A stretch of DNA of 64,000 nucleotides from Bin80 sp026708685 (GTDB lineage Bacteria > Bacteroidota > Rhodothermia > Rhodothermales > Bin80), in contig OZ241742.1 of assembly GCA_965200955.1 (NCBI GenBank), positions 1,054,001-1,118,000 of the forward strand, given 5' to 3'. The position numbers and the translations under genes are program-made. A model generated the notes under the pieces. It was given only the letters and a program-made list of their open reading frames with translations. It made no database searches and was not told the DNA's origin. Of this stretch, positions 47,501 through 55,966 are shown in pieces. Each line of letters opens with the position of its first letter. Within the stretch, counting starts at the first letter, position 1.

Positions 47501-48214
47501 AAATCTGCTGAAGATATTTTTGGACCTATCTTGACAAACACACCCTATCACGAAGTGACTCATTGGGCGACCACGATTTTTCTGAATCGAGATTCCTACT
47601 ACGAGGCCGTACCCCTTCCCCCAGAAGTACAATGGTCACCTGCCTTTTCACCGGTTCCTAGCGATTACAATCATGATGGGCGAATAGATTTATTTTTGAG
47701 TCAGAATTTTTTTGAAGTTCCATCTGGATACCCCCGGCTTGACAGTGGGCGTGGTCTTCTTCTTCTTGCAAATGAATCCTTTGAACTAATTCCGGTATCT
47801 GGTCAACATTCTGGGATTCAAGTCTATGGTTCTCAGCGTGCAGCTGTGGCAGCTGATTTTAATCTGGACGGAAAACTTGATCTTGCAGTGACTCAAAATG
47901 CTGGCCCAATGATTCAATTTGAGAATCAGTCCACCGATAGTGGACTTCGTGTAGAACTACGATCCAGTCATCCCAATGAATATGGAATTGGAGCCATTAT
48001 TCGCCCAGAATATCGCGATGGAACCATAGGAGCTGCAACAGCGGTGGTCGCTGGCAGTGGGTACTGGTCTCAAAGCAGCTTATACCCCTTGATAAGTCCA
48101 CGCCATCAAATCCATAAAATTCATGTTCGCTGGACGGGCGGAAGAGATACATCTCTCGTCATTGCTCCAAATCTTCAGAAAATCACAATCAGACAAGAAC
48201 CCATTCTTGAATGA
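44567..48214 (+). CDS. Large FG-GAP/ASPIC-UnbV repeat lipoprotein
   Basis: 1215 residues. Lipobox ILFGPFLIIGC-like segment at the start. Many FG-GAP/VCBS calcium-binding motifs of the form DxDxDGxxD: IGDVDGDGLPDIF, LDVDSDEDLDLL, VDMDGDGDLDLY, DLDLDGDQDLV, VDLDSDGDEDLI, ADFNGDGHTDLAL, SDYNHDGRIDLFL, ADFNLDGKLDLAV. Two ASPIC/UnbV segments follow propellers (about 570-640 and near the C-terminus, VGSG...HIRVRWTGG-like). The protein probably forms two beta-propellers at the surface. Such proteins commonly accompany SusC/SusD in Rhodothermota/Bacteroidota, and may bind polymers or cells; the ligand is unknown. Confidence 0.92.
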   Translation: MPQHSTCRFLLRIVLFGPFLIIGCRSDNSDVWTIHDDYQERPLQSLTGKGNGFTEIPNAIAFSNRISASALVTNRHFINGSGVAIGDVDGDGLPDIFLSGMEHHSQLYRNLGKWKFDDITLSANLGLVNPRATGALFLDVDSDEDLDLLTTSLGGGIQLLINDGAGNFVDQTAPSSLPQSGGATSMASVDMDGDGDLDLYVGFYKDMTVKDIWPPNELTFERVVEQIEDSFAVRSFWKEEYQLIRQGDRIMRIELAQPDRFFFNDGHGYFTEGSFTNGIFLDEDGTPLSETPRHWTLAVRFQDLNNDGFADLYVCNDFESPDQLWWGSAEGVFRAASTLSLRKTSQSTMSVAATDVNADGYVDFFLADMLGSHYSERKRQHFVVPPEVLSMGDISARPQEMQNMLLLNRQDSTFAEVARTSRIAASGWTWSSSFTDVDLDGYPDLLLTTGHAYDAMDADAQIASRTSRRPWREVLLDFPDLDLPNIAFRNLGNATFEVVEDGWGLGMMPDVAHGMAFGDLDLDGDQDLVINRLDAPAGLFRNHAENDRILIRLQGQSPNIHGVGSTVRVTSEGLPLQTQEILAGGLYLSSSDHSLTFAYAEGARIEVRWPDGNQTNIHEVSPNREYRIRQPEISPSLPISSSSSVPPLFTVQTTGLHHEESEYPDFNRQPLLPHKLSQRGPALAAVDLDSDGDEDLIMGSGKGKPLQISINEGGQFMDHQYLGTPSTGDHSGIVALPKMIIVGMSNYERLPHEVGDDSKIIMLSPDGQESMFSLGQQSPGPLALADFTGDGSLEVFVGGHFIPGQYPLHTSSSIYQVSDHGLIRDDQLSAPLENVGLVSGATAADFNGDGHTDLALATFWGPPHVFHNRGNGQLVPMTQSLGLAEYKGWWNGIASADFNADGQLDFVVTNWGQNLPYNQELPLRTYYGDIDNNSSIDLLDVQWTSELDAYGLVQDFQTLTHALPSLRQHVRSYTEFSQKSAEDIFGPILTNTPYHEVTHWATTIFLNRDSYYEAVPLPPEVQWSPAFSPVPSDYNHDGRIDLFLSQNFFEVPSGYPRLDSGRGLLLLANESFELIPVSGQHSGIQVYGSQRAAVAADFNLDGKLDLAVTQNAGPMIQFENQSTDSGLRVELRSSHPNEYGIGAIIRPEYRDGTIGAATAVVAGSGYWSQSSLYPLISPRHQIHKIHVRWTGGRDTSLVIAPNLQKITIRQEPILE

Positions 48215-48571
48215 ACACTAATATTTAAGTCCTTTGAATACAATTCAATCAGTAATGAGTAATCTGTAAAGATTCATCATATACAGATCCATTACGATCA
48301 GCAATTGAACTGTCGGGCGTAACCACCACACCCGATATGATGCTATGCCACGCGTCACGATTATAATTCCAATATTGAATAACAGTTCTTATAGTGACCA
48401 AACAACCCCAAGATAACCCTCAACAGTACTCAGTGCAAATATTTTGAAAACTAACACTTGACATGTAGCCCTGATGATATTGTTAAAGCTCCGTTCTCAT
48501 TCATGTTGATCAACTGATCTACCGTCTGCCCATTATCCGTAATAAATCATCATCATTAATGTTAATCTCTC

Positions 48572-48669
48572 AAGCCTTTTGCAAAACCTCAGGATCAACT
48601 CCCAAAAACGCACCAGAAGTGCTTCAGTGCATTATTTTTTCTAAAACGCAGAGGTTTTGCAAACGCCTC
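48572..48669. mobile_element. Miniature inverted-repeat element, copy B
   Basis: 98 bp, ends AAGCCTTTTGCAAAACCTC and its near-complement at the right (GAGGTTTTGCAAACGCCTC). Direct duplication TCTC on both sides (48568-48571, 48670-48673). Same length and interior plan (CACC...GTGCT-CAG) as copies A and C. It lies 350 bp after the FG-GAP gene. Confidence 0.8.
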
Positions 48670-48766
48670 TCTCTTATATCTTGTAACCTTCATATCAGAT
48701 TGAACATGTAGTGATCAATCTATGAAGGGACTCCTTACAATGGGAGATCCTTTACCAATCGAAACC

Positions 48767-48890
48767 CTACATGGTATAGAGCAGTTTCGGGGGTAGAATG
48801 ACTACGACCAGAAACCCGATATCCGTGGCACCCCCATAATATTCATGACCACCGCAAGATCCTTCAAAATTCCATGATTTGCCACAAATG
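48767..48890 (-). pseudogene. C-terminal relic of an FGE/SUMF1-type gene
   Basis: A minus-strand frame reads CGKSWNFEGSCGGHEYYGG then ATDIGFLVVV and a stop at 48767. This matches the C-terminal wording RGGSW...GFRVV of formylglycine-generating-enzyme family proteins with the Arg-Gly-Gly and Arg positions mutated. No upstream part is recognisable. Together with the truncated gene at 54105 it suggests two different FGE-like genes were damaged around the IS1380 insertion. Confidence 0.45.
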
Positions 48891-49942
48891 TTTTGAGATT
48901 TCCCCCAAAGTAGTGCTAAAGTAGTGGAATGTTTGGACGCAATCGATCAAATTTGGAGAATGTTCACCTATTTTGGGTTGAATAAAGGCCTTTTTTACCG
49001 TGATTCGTATCGCATGGACATACCTCTGCCATGCAACGCATTTTCGTGCTCACCAACCGTCCTAAAAAGACCTGAAAGGAGGGAGTTTAGAAGCTTGGCA
49101 ACTCGTGCCATTCTAACGTTCCGAAGTGTTCCCAGAGCCGCTTCCAAGCTTCTACGGCAGATTGGGAAATGCGGAATCGGATGTAACGCCCATGACGAGC
49201 CATCATCGCCCCGACTTTCAGAACTTGTTCTCTGAAGGTGCGAATATGCATGTGAGGTTCTTCCTCAGTAGTCTGGGTTTCATCGGGTAAGGTGCAGGCT
49301 TCGGTGGATCCCTCTACGTCAAGGGAAGACCATTGCGTGTCTCTCACGGATGCAGGTACCTGCGTAGACGCTTCCATCGTTTCTAGTTCCTGATCGGGTG
49401 CACTGTGCAAGATGCAACGAGCGATATGCATGAGCTGATAGACCAGCATGTAAAGCAGTAAACGCACCGCATTCTCCATGCCAACCTCATCATCGTCTAC
49501 AGGAACGCTCTCCTCTATCACGGGAAGTGCCTTGCCCCTATAATGACTCTTCTTGCGTGGGGAAGACGGAAAGGCAAATTTACACGCCGCTTTCATCTCT
49601 CCCTGATGCAACTCTGCTTTGCCGCGTTGACGATACAGCTTCGCGATCTCTTCGCCTGAAAAATCGGACGGATCAAGACTCGTTACTAAAAAGTACGATC
49701 CATCGAAAATCTCCTGTGGGTGTGGTCGGATCACTAAAATCACCCGACGTGGATGGCTCCATTTGTCCGCTTTATACACCAACTCAATATAGCGGACCGT
49801 ATCTTCTCTACAATCATGGAGATAAGGTGCTGCCATCTGATTCAATCGCTTATTGCGTGCCACATGCATGATATAGTCTATATCTTGCAGTGATGAATGC
49901 AATCTGTTGGGTTCATATGTAATATTGGAAGATGGTGGATAG

Positions 49943-51961
49943 TTAGGGGGTATATTTATACATGAAATAGCTTCGATTTGAAGCTTGAATTCGTTGAATT
50001 TCGATGTTTCTGTCGGATCTTGAACGCACTCGTAGTCCCTCATAACTCATGCCTAGTTCAGATGCAAGTTCATGTCCAGTCTGATACCCCTGTTGACGCA
50101 ATTTGTTACGTATACGCGTAAGTCCGTTTTTCATGCCATGCCGCATACGGATTCTCTGAATACTCTTTTTTGTAAACGAATCCCCCCGGGAATCAAGATG
50201 TCCGCGTTGATTTAATTTCCGAGCGACATCAGGATCTGTGTATCCAACTTCAAGCAAAGTTTCAAGTTCGGCCAAAATCTCTGGTGATGCATCACGGCGC
50301 ACAACGAATGCACGCGGTAAACGTACCTCAATCGGAGCTAATTCTTGGGTTTGTCCTCCACGTAAACGAATCTTAATCTCCACTTGGCTACCGTTTCGGA
50401 TGAGGGTCACATCTTCAATCAAATATCCCAGAAGACGTTTGCGCTCCTCGTTGCTCGTTGCAACGGCATTCCAGACTTTGCCAAAGTCTTCGGCAAGTGC
50501 AAGAATTTTCTCGTCAAGCTCCTGATCACATAGACTCTTGTGCATCTCAACATGGCTCTCACGTTCATTTACCGCATCTTCATAGGCCTTCATATTGGAT
50601 TCCCATTCACCTTCAAGGGTCGCAGCTACGCGCCGATTGGATGGATCTACTTCCATGAAGCGACGACGAGCTAACTCTGTGTGATCGGACAATTCGGCAA
50701 TGCGATTTTGTCTCTGGCGGTCTGCCTCCTCAAAGTCTACACGTAACTGTTCACGAACCCTCAAGGAAAGGGACAAGTTCTCTTGATTGATGGCCCCAAC
50801 AATAAAGCTGCTGACGGCCGCATCTACGGCTTCTCCCCGTACCGACTGACAGGTCAACTTCCTGTGATTACAACGATTCTTTTTGCATACATAATACCAG
50901 TGCCGCTCCTGATTTTTGGATGAGGTATAGATCACCTGCATTTGATAACCACAGATTCCACACAAGACTCTTGATGAAAGAAGTGCCTGCCCTGATCGCG
51001 GAGACGGCACTCGATCTTTACCTCTCAAAAAATGGAGTCCATTGGCATGGAGTCTCTGCTGATTTTTCATATATTCATCCCAATCAATATAGCCTTCATG
51101 AGCATCTTGGATACAGACTCTCCATTGCTCCATGGGGAGCTCTACGGTACGGAAAGTTTCGTCAGGTAAACGCTCTCTTCTGCGGCGACCGTAGCTGTAA
51201 CAACCCGCATAACGAGGGCTACGCAAGATTTGTAGAACCCGGCTCGGTGTGGATGGATTCCAATGAATGGATGCTCCGATATTGCGTGCCGGAAGGTGAA
51301 TCTTCTGTTGGAGTAGCCATTGATGGACTTTAGATGCAGATTTTAACCTGCGAAAGGATCTAAACACAAGATCAATGGCATCCCGAACACGAGGATCTGG
51401 ATCCTTGACGACCTGATTGGAATCGGTATACACCAATCCTACGGGTAGGGCGAGTTTCAAGGCACCGCGCTGTGCCTTATTGCGCTGTCCTTGAATCATC
51501 CGTTGACGAATTCCCCGTAATTCAAATTCCGATAGCTGTCCTTTGATCCCCAGCAATAACCAGTCGTTGTCATCCGATGCGTCGTAGACACCGTACTCGT
51601 CCAGAATGAGGGTATTCGTGATGGATGCGATTTTAAGCAGCTGTTGCCATTCTGCACTATTACGACAGAGACGAGACACCTCAAGACAGAGTACAATGCC
51701 TACTTCTCCGGCGCCAACACGTGCCCGCAAATCTTGGAACCCTGTGCGATGCACACTGGTTGCCCCTGACATGCCTTGATCCTCATCAATCACATGGATC
51801 TGTTCCATGGTCCATCCCAGATCCATTGCACGGTGACGAAGATCATACTGTCGTCGTTGACTCTCTTTGTTATTGTGAACCTGTTGCAAAGAGGATTGCC
51901 GTATATAGAGACAAGCCTGACGGTTGAGGTGGTGCTGGGTAATCTTGGAAGAATCAATCAT
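49943..51961 (-). CDS. Large serine recombinase
   Basis: 672 residues. Resolvase catalytic domain: ACLYIRQSS with nucleophile Ser23 or Ser24, QRRQYDLRHRA, DEDQGMSGAT and VLCLEVSRLCRN (about 17-150). A recombinase domain follows (about 165-280, LPVGLVYTD; ILRSPRYAGCYSYGRRR), then a zinc ribbon CGICGYQM...CKKNRC (about 335-375), a coiled coil (about 400-480), and a C-terminal part with two helix-turn-helix-like segments (GYTDPDVARKLNQRG, GYQTGHELASELGMSYEGL). It would cut and join DNA at short core sites to move the surrounding element. Its ATG overlaps the stop of the upstream 84-residue ORF by 8 bases. Confidence 0.92.
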   Translation of the reverse strand: MIDSSKITQHHLNRQACLYIRQSSLQQVHNNKESQRRQYDLRHRAMDLGWTMEQIHVIDEDQGMSGATSVHRTGFQDLRARVGAGEVGIVLCLEVSRLCRNSAEWQQLLKIASITNTLILDEYGVYDASDDNDWLLLGIKGQLSEFELRGIRQRMIQGQRNKAQRGALKLALPVGLVYTDSNQVVKDPDPRVRDAIDLVFRSFRRLKSASKVHQWLLQQKIHLPARNIGASIHWNPSTPSRVLQILRSPRYAGCYSYGRRRRERLPDETFRTVELPMEQWRVCIQDAHEGYIDWDEYMKNQQRLHANGLHFLRGKDRVPSPRSGQALLSSRVLCGICGYQMQVIYTSSKNQERHWYYVCKKNRCNHRKLTCQSVRGEAVDAAVSSFIVGAINQENLSLSLRVREQLRVDFEEADRQRQNRIAELSDHTELARRRFMEVDPSNRRVAATLEGEWESNMKAYEDAVNERESHVEMHKSLCDQELDEKILALAEDFGKVWNAVATSNEERKRLLGYLIEDVTLIRNGSQVEIKIRLRGGQTQELAPIEVRLPRAFVVRRDASPEILAELETLLEVGYTDPDVARKLNQRGHLDSRGDSFTKKSIQRIRMRHGMKNGLTRIRNKLRQQGYQTGHELASELGMSYEGLRVRSRSDRNIEIQRIQASNRSYFMYKYTP

Positions 51962-52208
51962 GATGACGAAGGTTGTGGTGAAGGAAACAGCAGGTCATGG
52001 ATGCAGCCTGATAGAGAAGTTCATCTGACGGGTCCAGATGAGCCGGTACTCCACCCCGTGAAACAGAGCGTTGCATCGGGGCAGTACGTTGTACAGCCCG
52101 TAACAATCCGTGATGAAGCAGGAGGGAAATTGCATGACTCTGTTGCCCCCTAAGCCAAGCATCACGCCAGAGGTGATAGCGGTAAATTCCCTGACCATCT
52201 AGATCCAT
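51954..52208 (-). CDS. 84-residue protein coupled to the recombinase, unknown family
   Basis: Starts at ATG 52208 (MDLDGQGIYRYHLWRDAWLR), 13 bp after the HTH gene, and its TGA overlaps the recombinase ATG (ATGATTGA). The sequence is rich in His, Leu, Arg and Cys (LLHHGLLRAVQRT; AASMTCCFLHHNLRHH). I know no family. The overlap architecture supports it being translated, but a competing frame (51995-52198) covers the same bases, so the choice rests on the coupling. Confidence 0.45.
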   Translation of the reverse strand: MDLDGQGIYRYHLWRDAWLRGQQSHAISLLLHHGLLRAVQRTAPMQRSVSRGGVPAHLDPSDELLYQAASMTCCFLHHNLRHHD

Positions 52209-52221
52209 GTCATCAGATTCG

Positions 52222-52662
52222 TCAGGCGTTTTTTTTTGACAGAGCCCGTTGAAGCCCTGTGAAATGAATGGATACCTTGAAGTAGTCATTGACCAAATCA
52301 GTAAGATCACGGATACTCGTCGGTCCATGTTCAATCCGATAATTCCGTGCAAATTCCACCATCTCAGGTGTAATCTTGTGGGGACCCTGCGGTCCGCGTT
52401 TCGCGGGAATCAAGGCTTGTAATCCCCCACTTATATACGCACGTCTCAGGCGCGTGTAGGTAGAAACGGACATTCCGAATTGAGCGGAGAGTTCTTTGAT
52501 CGGCGTGTGTTTTGAATACGCACGAATCATCTCGTATCGAACTTGGAGAAGATCCCGAGCATCAAAGAAAGAGCTGTCGGAAAAAAGGGGATCCGTCACC
52601 CTCTCTGGTCGCGAATTGAGCGTTCCAGAGGCGCGAAGATATTCAATCTTTTTGTCGTTCAT
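52222..52662 (-). CDS. Helix-turn-helix protein of the serine-recombinase element
   Basis: 146 residues from ATG 52662 (MNDKKIEYLRASGTLNSR); the longer frame to 52815 adds an unrelated stretch. A Homeodomain/transposase-type HTH lies at about 50-85 (THPI-like KELSAQFGMSVSTYTRLRRA), followed by GGLQALIPAKRGPQGPHKIT and a second winged-helix segment (IRDLTDLVNDYFKVSIHFTG). Such proteins accompany this class of recombinase and probably bind its element ends or promoter. It is 139 bp downstream of the DUF5372-like gene. Confidence 0.75.
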   Translation of the reverse strand: MNDKKIEYLRASGTLNSRPERVTDPLFSDSSFFDARDLLQVRYEMIRAYSKHTPIKELSAQFGMSVSTYTRLRRAYISGGLQALIPAKRGPQGPHKITPEMVEFARNYRIEHGPTSIRDLTDLVNDYFKVSIHFTGLQRALSKKNA

Positions 52663-52801
52663 GAAAGGATTGTTTATGATTAAAATATAATATACAAAAA
52701 TAAATCCACTTCCACCACATTTTTTGGAAAATATTCTAAAAAACCGCTCATTAAGCCTATATTCCCAAGAATGTTGAATAATTAATGAGCATAATGTTGA
52801 T

Positions 52802-53128
52802 TTATTTATGAGCATCTAAAAGAACATCTAACAACGACCGCAGCTCCATGAGGTCATCTATTCTAAACAGAGCACGACCCGATGAAACACGGTCAAAATC
52901 GTCAACCTCACGAAGGTTGGTCCAGTCTCTGGGAAAACGGCGATGACCGTCTTTGCCTACAATACAGCGGATCAACTGCGATTTTTTGGAGAGAAGTGAG
53001 CCCTGGATGGGAAAAATCCGGCCCGACCAAGGATGAAAAGGATGGGTGACTTTAATGCAACAGGGAGGATCCGTTCGACAGAACTCTGGAGGAGAGACGG
53101 TACCGACCTCTGCTTGACATTGATCCAG
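52802..53128 (-). CDS. DUF5372-like protein of the recombinase element
   Basis: About 75-108 residues; the start is unresolved because no ATG lies in frame within the element (CTG at 53128 or ATT at 53056 are options). The core IKVTHPFHPWSGRIFPIQ and the following strands match the short DUF5372 proteins typically found first in such recombinase cassettes. The function is unknown. The frame upstream of 53154 belongs to the IS1380 transposase and is not part of this gene. Confidence 0.6.
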   Translation of the reverse strand: MDQCQAEVGTVSPPEFCRTDPPCCIKVTHPFHPWSGRIFPIQGSLLSKKSQLIRCIVGKDGHRRFPRDWTNLREVDDFDRVSSGRALFRIDDLMELRSLLDVLLDAHK

Positions 53129-54104
53129 ATGTTTTGCATCTGGAGATGTACAATATGTCGTTTTCTTCCAGGGGTGCACAGGTCTGCTCCCCATTAAAGC
53201 CCGCATCTAAACGAAGAATCACTTGATCTGCAATGAGTTGTTTTACCTTCAAAGCGATCTTCACAATGAAGTTGGGGAAGCCTTTGGTTTCTGGATCCGT
53301 GCCTGGACGTAAGCGTGCTCCAAGTACATCCCCCGTCTCCCCGTTGGAGATAATCTGGGGAAGAAATCCATTCTGGTTATAATGTCCATTGTACTTCGCT
53401 CCCTGTTGATTGCCGTGGGCTTCCACCGCCATGGAATCCGCATCAAGGATGGCAACCGCCTGACGCTGTGCACCATTGCGTACCCACATATGCTCAAGTC
53501 CTAACTTCAAAATCGCTTTGCTGAGGCGAGCGTAGTTCTTCGCGGTACTGAGAAGCGCCAGCAGTCTCGACATCGTCGGTTGCGATGCCAGTTGAACGTC
53601 GGGGTCGGTGACAGTACCGCCTCGCTTGGTCTGGCAGGATGCCTTGAAAGCTGGATCGTCCTTGACGCGGTTGGACTGGAGCATACCCCAGCCTTGAGCC
53701 AACATCAGGATGCATTGGATCAGCAATTGGGCCAACGAATGTGTGATCCGATTCTGATCCCGAGGATCATACAGACCAGAAACCAGAAAAGAAATGATTT
53801 CCGTCTTATCAAGGATGGAGCGCATCGCAATCGCCCCCATATCGGAGGTCGTGTGATTCTCTGTGTCTTCTACCACCTCTATAGAGTAGTTGAAGGTAGG
53901 CTTTAAGTTGAGCTTTGGTGGTGGTTTGAGCTTCATAAGGGTATCACCAAACGGGTGAAATAAGTTTCTGAAAAAAAAACGTCACCAACTCCATGGATCT
54001 CTAGATAAAAACCGTACGTTTTATCCGCGAAAACCCCACTGGAATGGGCTTAGGAGCAGTATACCAGGATTTTAGAAAAAAGCTCCAATGGGGTGAAATT
54101 AATT

Positions 54105-54827
54105 TTAAAACTCAATCGTCGTGAATATTATGGGGCACCACCCTGGTTCGCACAAAAAACTGCCTCCTCTCTGTGCTTTCTCACTCGTGGGGGTTGGCGT
54201 ATATTCTTCCTCTCGGTCAGTATAGGACCGATACCAATTCTGTGTCCATTCCCATACATTTCCCCCCATATCCATTAACCCTGCGGGGCTTTTTCCATAT
54301 ACTCCTACGGGTGATGTTGTAGCATATCCATCTGCATTGGTATTCAGTATTGGGAAACGTCCATTCCATACATTTGCCTTGAACTCTCCATTCTCAACAA
54401 GTTGATCCCCCCACGCATACTTTCCATCACTATGTAGACGAGCGGCATATTCCCATTCAATTTCGGTCGGCAACCTCTTGCCGATCCACTCGGCATATGC
54501 AACAGCGTCATTCCACGAAACTTGAGTCACTGGATGGTCATCATAAGCAGGTGGATGATGAGGACCAAGTGGTAATGCCCAATATGCCCCAGCTCTTAGC
54601 TCCCATGTATGGGTAGAATCATTAAATACCCCCGCATCGCCAAACTCTTCCGCCTGGGTGACATATCCAGTCTCTTTGACAAATTCTCTAAATGCCTGAA
54701 CCGTAACGGGAGATATATCCATGAAAAACGAAGGAACTCTCGTTCTAAAAACTGGACGTTCATGCGGCATTCCTTTTTCTGAACCAATTGGAGTAGTCCC
54801 ACCGTGAATAAATACCATTCCGTCAGG
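54105..54827 (-). pseudogene. Formylglycine-generating-enzyme-like gene, 3' truncated
   Basis: The sequence from about MVFIHGGTTPIGSEKG to RGGSFLCEPGWC is a good FGE/SUMF1 domain: HERPVFRTRVPSFFMDISPV, FVKETGYVTQAEEFGDAGVF, VTQVSWNDAVAYAEWIGKRL, PTEIEWEYAARL, GLMDMGGNVWEWTQNWYRS. It ends abruptly after GWC with IIFTTIEF; the final ~35 residues, including the YR..AR and GFR segments, are gone. Upstream, its frame is fused to a duplicated 3' piece of the polyprenyl synthase gene, giving a 266-codon chimeric frame from 54905. FGE oxidises a sulfatase Cys; this copy has lost the C-terminal catalytic Cys context, so it is probably inactive. Confidence 0.75.
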
Positions 54828-55083
54828 AGCATGCATGGCTCTATGAGACTCCGAATCAGGAAACGAACGAAGCAGAGAGTATGCAGATTTGACGTGCTCC
54901 TCCATAAGTTGCTGTGCATAGAATAAGCCACCCGTTGACTCAACGAACTCATAGATCGTCTGACGATTATGTCTACTCTTCTTGCCTTTGCGTATAATGT
55001 TGAGAATTCTCTGACGGTCGGATGAACGGCTACTTCAAGTGCATGGATCAATGGAAGGGGCACCAGTTTTTTCTGAATTTGCA
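54827..55083 (-). repeat. Duplicated 3' fragment of the polyprenyl synthase gene
   Basis: About 255 bp, roughly 90% identical by eye to 61110-61366 in the intact gene, including IQKKLVPLPLIHALEVA, the region of the QRILNII segment and RMEEHVKSAQSLLRSF. One base is missing relative to the intact gene (gatgaaCGG against gatgaaTCGG), breaking the frame. It lies directly upstream of the FGE-like sequence and adjacent to an IS630 relic, so recombination at mobile DNA is a likely origin. Confidence 0.85.
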
Positions 55084-55084
55084 C

Positions 55085-55407
55085 CAATGTCCTTATCGAT
55101 TTGTAAAATGTTTTTAAAACCGAGCATTGATGCCTCTTTTGCTCGCTTTACTTGTTTGAGAATTTCGCTTAATGGCTTCGTTGAAATAAGGATGTTGGAA
55201 TCTCATAATAGGTCTCAAGATGGGCTTAGATGCATTCTTAAGTTGAACACGGAGTAGAACACTCCCCGTAGTAACTGCTTCTCGGTCACTACAAAAGAAG
55301 CATTCTACAAGGTTGACCCAAGATGAACTGTTTGGAACATGATTGCTTTGATAGCATTGGAAACTGGATTCACTGTCCTTGAATAATGTAATTGACAACG
55401 TGTACAT
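55085..55407 (-). pseudogene. IS630-family transposase relic
   Basis: Fragments in two frames: PNSSSWVNLVECFF (typical PTSSSWLNLVERFF block, with the third catalytic Glu) and, after a frameshift, KPLSEILKQVKRAKEASML (typical C-terminal KVKRAK helix). Nothing upstream is recognisable. It records a past IS630 insertion next to the duplicated polyprenyl synthase piece. Confidence 0.7.
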
Positions 55408-55966
55408 TTGAAATGATTTTTCTTAAGATTGAGTCAATCTTGCTCAGATTGGATGGTTTCCTTCCTGCAGATTTAGACAAAAAAATCGTAGACATTGCAT
55501 AGAACAACCCATATTTATTGTTCGTAAAAATGACGCTCTTTTGCGGCTACTTATTGGGTGGTTTCTGCACCAACTCATACTTAGCTACACCTAAAATACA
55601 GGTTCTACCACTTTTTGTGTGGAATTGATTGATTTTGGTTCCACCAAAATTATTTTGTCATGCACGATCTATTCTTAGAATCCTTGTTGCCTCACTCGCT
55701 AAATTAGGATCTTGCTGGTCTATTCCAATGTGGAAATAGATGTGAGGCTACATCCACTAGATGTTGATGTATAGAGTCTACAACGCATTCTATTATCCAT
55801 AGTCCAATGCAAAAGCGGGGGAAATGATGGAAAAATCAAAGAGATCATAACTATCGGGAGAGGATACAATAAATTTGAAAATTTCAGAGTTGCTATCCTC
55901 TTCTTCTCTGATAGTCTGAAACTCTACCCACACGATTCGTGATAGAACCCAAAAACATTGTGATTT
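55408..55966. other. Intergenic stretch upstream of EcoRI-type methylase copy 2
   Basis: 559 bp without a credible gene on either strand; AT-rich and possibly decayed IS630 DNA on the left. Confidence 0.35.

Larger units (their letters stand above)
48215..49086. other. Intergenic region with miniature element and gene relic
   Basis: No intact gene. It holds miniature element copy B (48572-48669) and a relic of a formylglycine-generating-enzyme-like gene on the minus strand (48767-48890). The rest to 49086 probably includes the left end of the IS1380 element, whose terminal repeats I could not assign. Confidence 0.5.
49879..53153 (-). mobile_element. 3.27-kb serine-recombinase element nested in IS1380
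   Basis: The element is defined by what must be removed to restore the IS1380 frame. Both junctions contain TAT (49879-49881 and 53154-53156), suiting a 2-3 base crossover core as used by large serine recombinases; there are no inverted repeats or longer duplications. It carries, in transcription order on the minus strand, a DUF5372-like protein, an HTH protein, an 84-residue protein and a 672-residue recombinase. Confidence 0.8.
49087..53936 (-). mobile_element. IS1380-family element, split by a nested element
   Basis: The transposase gene is in two parts: N-terminal half 53154-53936 (MKLKPPPKLNLKP...; VAILDADSMAVEAHGNQQGA and KYNGHYNQNGFLPQI, catalytic Asp region; VILRLDAGFNGEQT, second Asp) and C-terminal half 49087-49878 (DYIMHVARNKRLNQMA; EEIAKLYRQRGKAELHQGEMK, catalytic Glu). 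Removing 49879-53153 fuses them in frame: 1575 bases, 524 residues, reading EENDIDYIMHVARN across the join. An unusual acidic/Thr-rich insert (about 100 residues) lies before the C-terminal helix. Terminal repeats were not found, so these coordinates cover only the gene. Confidence 0.88.
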
